64,000 nt of DNA from Apoda limacodes (taxonomy: Eukaryota; Arthropoda; Insecta; Lepidoptera; Limacodidae): the NCBI GenBank assembly GCA_946406115.1, contig OX291554.1:13465092-13529091 (forward strand). The letters run 5' to 3'. Positions 63,552-64,000 of the stretch are shown here, one piece after another. The position numbers and the translations under genes were made by a program. The notes beneath the pieces are model-generated. The model was not told where the DNA came from. It saw only the letters and a program-made list of their open reading frames with translations, and searched no databases. Position 1 is the first letter of the stretch. Each line of letters begins with the position of its first letter.

Positions 63552-64000
63552 GAGAAAGCCGATCTATTGGGTAGTCTCTTTGCCTCTAACTCGAATGTGA
63601 ACGACGAAGGCGCTGTACCACCTACTTTACCGTGGTGCGGTAAGACCATGCCGGAAATCTCTATAACACAGCGCGAGGTCCGGCGGGCGTTGCTTTCCCT
63701 AGACGTTCATAAGTCGAGTGGGCCAGACGGCATACCAGCAGTGGTGCTTAAGCAGTGTGCTCCTGAGTTATGTCCTGTACTCACGCGCCTCTTCACGCTT
63801 TCCTACCACACCAGGCAATTTCCGTCTTCATGGAAGACTGCGAATGTGCACCCGGTGCCCAAAAAGGGCGACAGATCAGATCCATCGAATTACAGGCCTA
63901 TCGCTATAACCTCTCTCATCGGTCTGTCCAAGGTCTCTGACTGGGGGCAGAAAAACTTGGTCCGATTCAACCCTTCAAAGACACAAGTCTGCGCGTTCAC
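63552..64000 (+). pseudogene. Jockey-like LINE reverse transcriptase with in-frame internal deletion
   Basis: Open from 63552 to the window edge: ADLLGSLFASNSNV, then REVRRALLSLDVHKSSGPDG, PAVVLKQCAPELCPVLTRLF, WKTANVHPVPKKGD and SNYRPIAITSLI, the N-terminal finger motifs of RT in the correct order. After Ile at 63918-63920 it jumps directly to LSKVSDWGQKNLVRFNPSKT, which normally lies past the catalytic YADD. The active site is therefore missing although the frame is kept. It continues beyond the window. Confidence 0.85.

Overview
The window looks like AT-rich nuclear DNA of an insect, most likely a moth or butterfly. Exons are short, have GT..AG borders and are separated by long introns. 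The intergenic and intronic DNA is packed with decayed transposons, several of them families I recognise as typical of Lepidoptera (the 'aatcggccaagtgcgagtc' repeat, jockey/CR1/RTE-like LINE tails, a tRNA-headed SINE, Ty3/gypsy and BEL/Pao remnants). I see no bacterial-type operon, rRNA, functional tRNA or CRISPR array. The species call is inference.

Layout. 1-10.5 kb is intergenic: a Ty3/gypsy Gag (minus), an RNase H-bearing LINE relic (plus) and a BEL/Pao integrase relic (minus). 10.5-12.6 kb, minus strand, holds a two-exon gene for a 69-residue membrane protein; its intron carries an inverted-repeat element. 12.6-22.7 kb is intergenic, with LINE 3' ends, a tRNA-derived SINE, MITEs and a foldback element. 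22.8-59.9 kb, plus strand, is one 37-kb gene that I assembled by hand from 23 exons. 60-64 kb is intergenic, with a LINE tail, a MITE and a chimera of gypsy gag and an internally deleted LINE reverse transcriptase.

The main find is the 37-kb gene. A TATAAATA box sits about 60 bp before an ATG in good context. The 23 exons total 5,385 nt, exactly 1,795 codons, and every splice phase closes. The 1,794-residue product has a basic Cys/Arg/Lys-rich N-terminal third. Then come five copies of a module of roughly 165-240 residues, resembling a papain-like (C76/OTU-type) cysteine-peptidase fold, and an acidic coiled-coil and proline-rich linker lies between modules 2 and 3. The nucleophile and the Asp-Pro-His motif are lost or degenerate in every module; only module 4 keeps a Cys at the nucleophile position. 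I read it as a multi-module pseudo-protease scaffold of unknown function.

The second find is in intron 13. A 2,939-bp foldback-like element has ends made of 16-bp tandem repeats and a core of about 14 tandem 104-bp monomers with higher-order structure. It sits inside a LINE open reading frame and is flanked by an exact 8-bp duplication (AAAAATTA). Removing it makes the LINE frame continuous, which fixes its borders.
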